NCBI RefSeq assembly: GCF_026162425.1
Contig: NZ_JAOBQJ010000006.1
Coordinates: 62,001 to 126,000 of the forward strand
Length of the DNA stretch: 64,000 bases
Direction: 5' to 3'
Source of the DNA: Flexivirga meconopsidis
GTDB taxonomy: Bacteria; Actinomycetota; Actinomycetes; Actinomycetales; Dermatophilaceae
Position numbers and translations under genes: made by a program. The notes beneath the pieces are model-generated. The model ran no database searches. It was given only the letters and a program-made list of their open reading frames with translations, and was not told the DNA's origin. The stretch's first letter is position 1, and the number at the start of each line of letters is the position of its first letter. Of the stretch, positions 62,060-64,000 are shown one piece after another.

Positions 62060-62668
62060 ATGGCGGGTATGGCGACCAAGACTCCAGAGATCCGGCGCCG
62101 CCCGGGCGGCCGGAGCGCGCGCGTGCAGAACGCCGTCTACGACGCCGTCGGCGAACTCATGGCACGCGAGCGCCCCGACCACATCACGATCCCGATGGTG
62201 GCCGAGCGTGCCGGCGTCAACCCGACCAGCGTCTATCGACGGTGGGGTGACATCGACGCACTGCTCGAGGAGGTCGCGGTTGCGGCGTTCACCCGCGATG
62301 ACGACGAGGTCCCGGACACCGGGACGTTCTCCGGCGACCTGCGCGAATGGGCACTGGTGATCTCGCGCGACATCAGCAGGGCACACCGCACGCGCTATCT
62401 GCGCGCTCTGGTCTCGGCGCGCGACGGACAGGTCGAGCAGTGCCCGTGCTGGACCAGTCGCCAGGAGCAACTTGCCGAGATGATCGTTCGAGCCCGCGCT
62501 CGGGACGAGTCCACCCCAGGCGTCGAGCAGGTGCTCAACCATGTCATCGCACCGCTCTACCACCATGTCGTCTTCGGCCTGGCGGTCGACGACGGTTTCG
62601 CACAGCGACTCGTGGGCGACGTGCTCTCGATGGCGCCGCGCCACGAATCCGCAAGAGCTGCAAAATGA
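62060..62668 (+). CDS. TetR-family transcriptional regulator
   Basis: The 202-residue protein has the TetR helix-turn-helix at about residues 20-60 (VQNAVYDAVGELMARE, ITIPMVAERAGVNPTSVYRRWGD). The C-terminal ligand domain resembles TetR_C types with ARDGQVEQCPCW. It is divergent from the MFS gene and overlaps an acetyltransferase gene by 4 bases. The ATG at 62060 abuts the operator site; 62069 is the alternative. Confidence 0.9.
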   Translation: MAGMATKTPEIRRRPGGRSARVQNAVYDAVGELMARERPDHITIPMVAERAGVNPTSVYRRWGDIDALLEEVAVAAFTRDDDEVPDTGTFSGDLREWALVISRDISRAHRTRYLRALVSARDGQVEQCPCWTSRQEQLAEMIVRARARDESTPGVEQVLNHVIAPLYHHVVFGLAVDDGFAQRLVGDVLSMAPRHESARAAK

Positions 62669-63219
62669 TTCGACTGATCCTGCCCACCGCGCGGCTGCGC
62701 GAGAGCTTCCTGGAGAGCCTGTTCGAATTCGAGTCGCCCGCGGCCCGGCACGGCTACGGCACCCGCAGCACGAGCGACGAACAGTTGCAGGACCCGTCGG
62801 GCTTCGCCGACTGGCTCGCACAGCGAGAGGCGTATGCCGACCCGACCACCCAGATGCCGGAAGGCCTGGTGCACGACACCGTCTTCTGGATCGTCGACGA
62901 CACCGCGCCCGATCGGGTGCTCGGCTCGCTATCGCTTCGTCACGAGCTCAACGAGGCGCTCACCATGGTCGGCGGCCACATCGGCTACGGCGTGCGCCCC
63001 TCGGCTCGCCAGCGTGGAGTCGCGACGCAGGCGCTGCGGCTTGCCCTGGATGAGGCCAAAAGCCTTGGCCTGCAACGGGTTCTGCTCACCTGCGACGAGG
63101 ACAACCCGGCCTCGGCGCGGACCATTGAGCGCTGCGGCGGAGTGCGCGACGAGGCACCCGACGGGATTCGTCGCTACTGGATCGAGCTTTCCAGCCCGCT
63201 CAGTCGTGGTCGACGATGA
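62665..63219 (+). CDS. GNAT-family N-acetyltransferase
   Basis: The 184-residue protein has the GNAT acetyl-CoA site RPSARQRGVATQALRLALDEA near residue 112, LGSLSLRHELNEAL before it, and LTCDEDNPASARTIERCGG after, the RimJ/RimL-like subfamily. The acceptor is unknown. Coupling to the TetR gene suggests it is part of the same detoxification or stress response. Confidence 0.88.
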   Translation: MIRLILPTARLRESFLESLFEFESPAARHGYGTRSTSDEQLQDPSGFADWLAQREAYADPTTQMPEGLVHDTVFWIVDDTAPDRVLGSLSLRHELNEALTMVGGHIGYGVRPSARQRGVATQALRLALDEAKSLGLQRVLLTCDEDNPASARTIERCGGVRDEAPDGIRRYWIELSSPLSRGRR

Positions 63220-63981
63220 CCGCGGCATGGTCGCTCCACCTCTGGTCGTATGACGCAGCTCGTCCGATCGTGACGGCCCCTGCCCGAACAGCCAGCGACG
63301 GCGACTCCAGCACGTAGTCGATCCGCCAGCCGGCGTCGTTGTCGAATGCCTTTCCCCGCCACGACCACCAGGTGTACGGGCCGTCGACGTCCCCTGCATG
63401 CACCCGGGTGACGTCGACCCAACCGTCCGCGAGCCAGCGGTCGAGGTAGGCCTGCTCGTCGGGGAGGAAACCTGCCTTGCCGCGATTTCCCTTCCAGTTC
63501 TTGAGGTCTCGCGTGGTGTGACAGACGTTGAAGTCCCCGGTCGCCGCCGCCGAGCGGTCCCCGAGCGCCGCCAACCGCTCTCCCATCGCCGCGAGGAAGG
63601 CGAACTTCTCGTCCTGCTTCGGCGTGCCCGCTTCGCCGGTGTGCACGTATGCCGAGGCAACCGTCACCGCGCCGCCCGGCGCGTCGATGTCGGCCTCGAC
63701 CCAACGACCCTGCTCCTCGAAGCCGGGCAATCCCACCCGCACCGCGATGATCTCGTGCGCACTGAGCACCGCGACCCCGGCCCGACCGGCCGCGGACGAC
63801 GGTGCGTGCGCGATCTGCCAGTCGCGAACTTCGAGTCCGCCAACGCAGCCTGCAATTGGTCGTCACCCGCTCGCACCTCCTGCAGGGTCAGCACGTCGGG
63901 CTCCTGCTCGGCCAGCCAGGTCAGGCCGCCGCGTCGCACGGCGGCGCGGATGCCGTTGACGTTCGCGGTGATGATGCGCAT
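63200..63981 (-). pseudogene. xth: Exodeoxyribonuclease III, split by a frame change near 63824
   Basis: From the ATG at 63981 the sequence reads MRIITANVNGIRAAVRRGG, EPDVLTLQEVRAGDDQL and AALADSKF, the XthA start with its metal Glu. At TTCGCG/ACTGG (63828-63820) it leaves frame; one base earlier it continues DWQIAHAPSSAAGRAGVAVL, VGLPGFEEQGRW, TGDFNVCHTTRDLKNW, TWWSWRGKAFDNDAGWRIDY and WSDHAAVIVD. One base appears missing. The repaired protein has normal length (about 260) and all catalytic residues. A sequencing error is as likely as real inactivation of this repair enzyme. Confidence 0.85.
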
Positions 63982-64000
63982 CGCCCGACTGTCTCATCCG

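Overview
The window is about 64 kb of high-GC (roughly 70 %), gene-dense, largely syntenic actinomycete chromosome. GTG starts are common and many genes overlap by 4 bases (ATGA/GTGA). The perM-purN-purH order (as in mycobacteria), DUF3017 next to folD, the single-membrane-subunit sdhCAB operon, and a DUF222-HNH (13E12-type) gene point to Actinomycetota, most likely Micrococcales. A Dermacoccaceae/Intrasporangiaceae-like member is my guess; the family is inference. I saw no rRNA, tRNA or CRISPR array.

Layout. 1-5.4 kb: a partial M20 amidohydrolase, a barnase-like ribonuclease with its barstar, pyrD, a mannose-1-phosphate guanylyltransferase and a divergent GT4 mannosyltransferase-like gene. 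5.5-6.7 kb: a DUF559 nuclease-like gene bracketed by two copies of one long palindromic repeat. 6.8-14.3 kb: sdhCAB, trpS with a 2'-5' RNA ligase-like gene, a DeoR regulator and an S10 carboxypeptidase. 14.3-30.8 kb: a HAD phosphatase, then a surface/exopolysaccharide locus. It holds seven glycosyltransferase genes (one a GT4-GT2 fusion, one an apparent GT4-GT4 fusion broken by a frameshift), a Wzx-type flippase, a Wzy/O-antigen-ligase-type polymerase, a Wzc/CpsD-type tyrosine kinase, a low-molecular-weight tyrosine phosphatase, and a nucleotidyltransferase + PqqD-like pair of unknown role.

30.8-34.9 kb: icd, mdh, DUF3017, folD and a YjbQ-family gene. 34.8-38.6 kb: a large class III adenylate cyclase/STAND-like ATPase divergent from a small cyclic-nucleotide-binding protein. 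38.8-43.9 kb: purH, purN, perM, a DksA-like zinc finger gene and a small A24 prepilin peptidase. 44-46.6 kb: sucCD plus a stand-alone B12-binding mutase subunit. 46.6-50.8 kb: a PadR-ABC-FtsX efflux-type operon with twin operators. 50.8-54.6 kb: a DUF6020-like membrane protein and two tandem M23 endopeptidase paralogues. 54.6-58 kb: a decayed region with a DoxX-like pseudogene, a frame-split DUF222-HNH gene and repeats. 58-64 kb: pcrA/uvrD, a TfoX-domain gene, a divergent MFS/TetR pair with an acetyltransferase, and a frame-split exodeoxyribonuclease III gene.

Three signals stand out. The word CATAC/GTATG is very common in both orientations and often forces codons that are otherwise rare here (ATA, GCA before TAC, TAT). 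The polysaccharide locus pairs an HPr-rel-A-type nucleotidyltransferase and PqqD peptide with no visible kinase. Single-base frame losses occur in three otherwise well-conserved genes, all at or near CGCG; these may be true decay or a systematic sequencing artefact.
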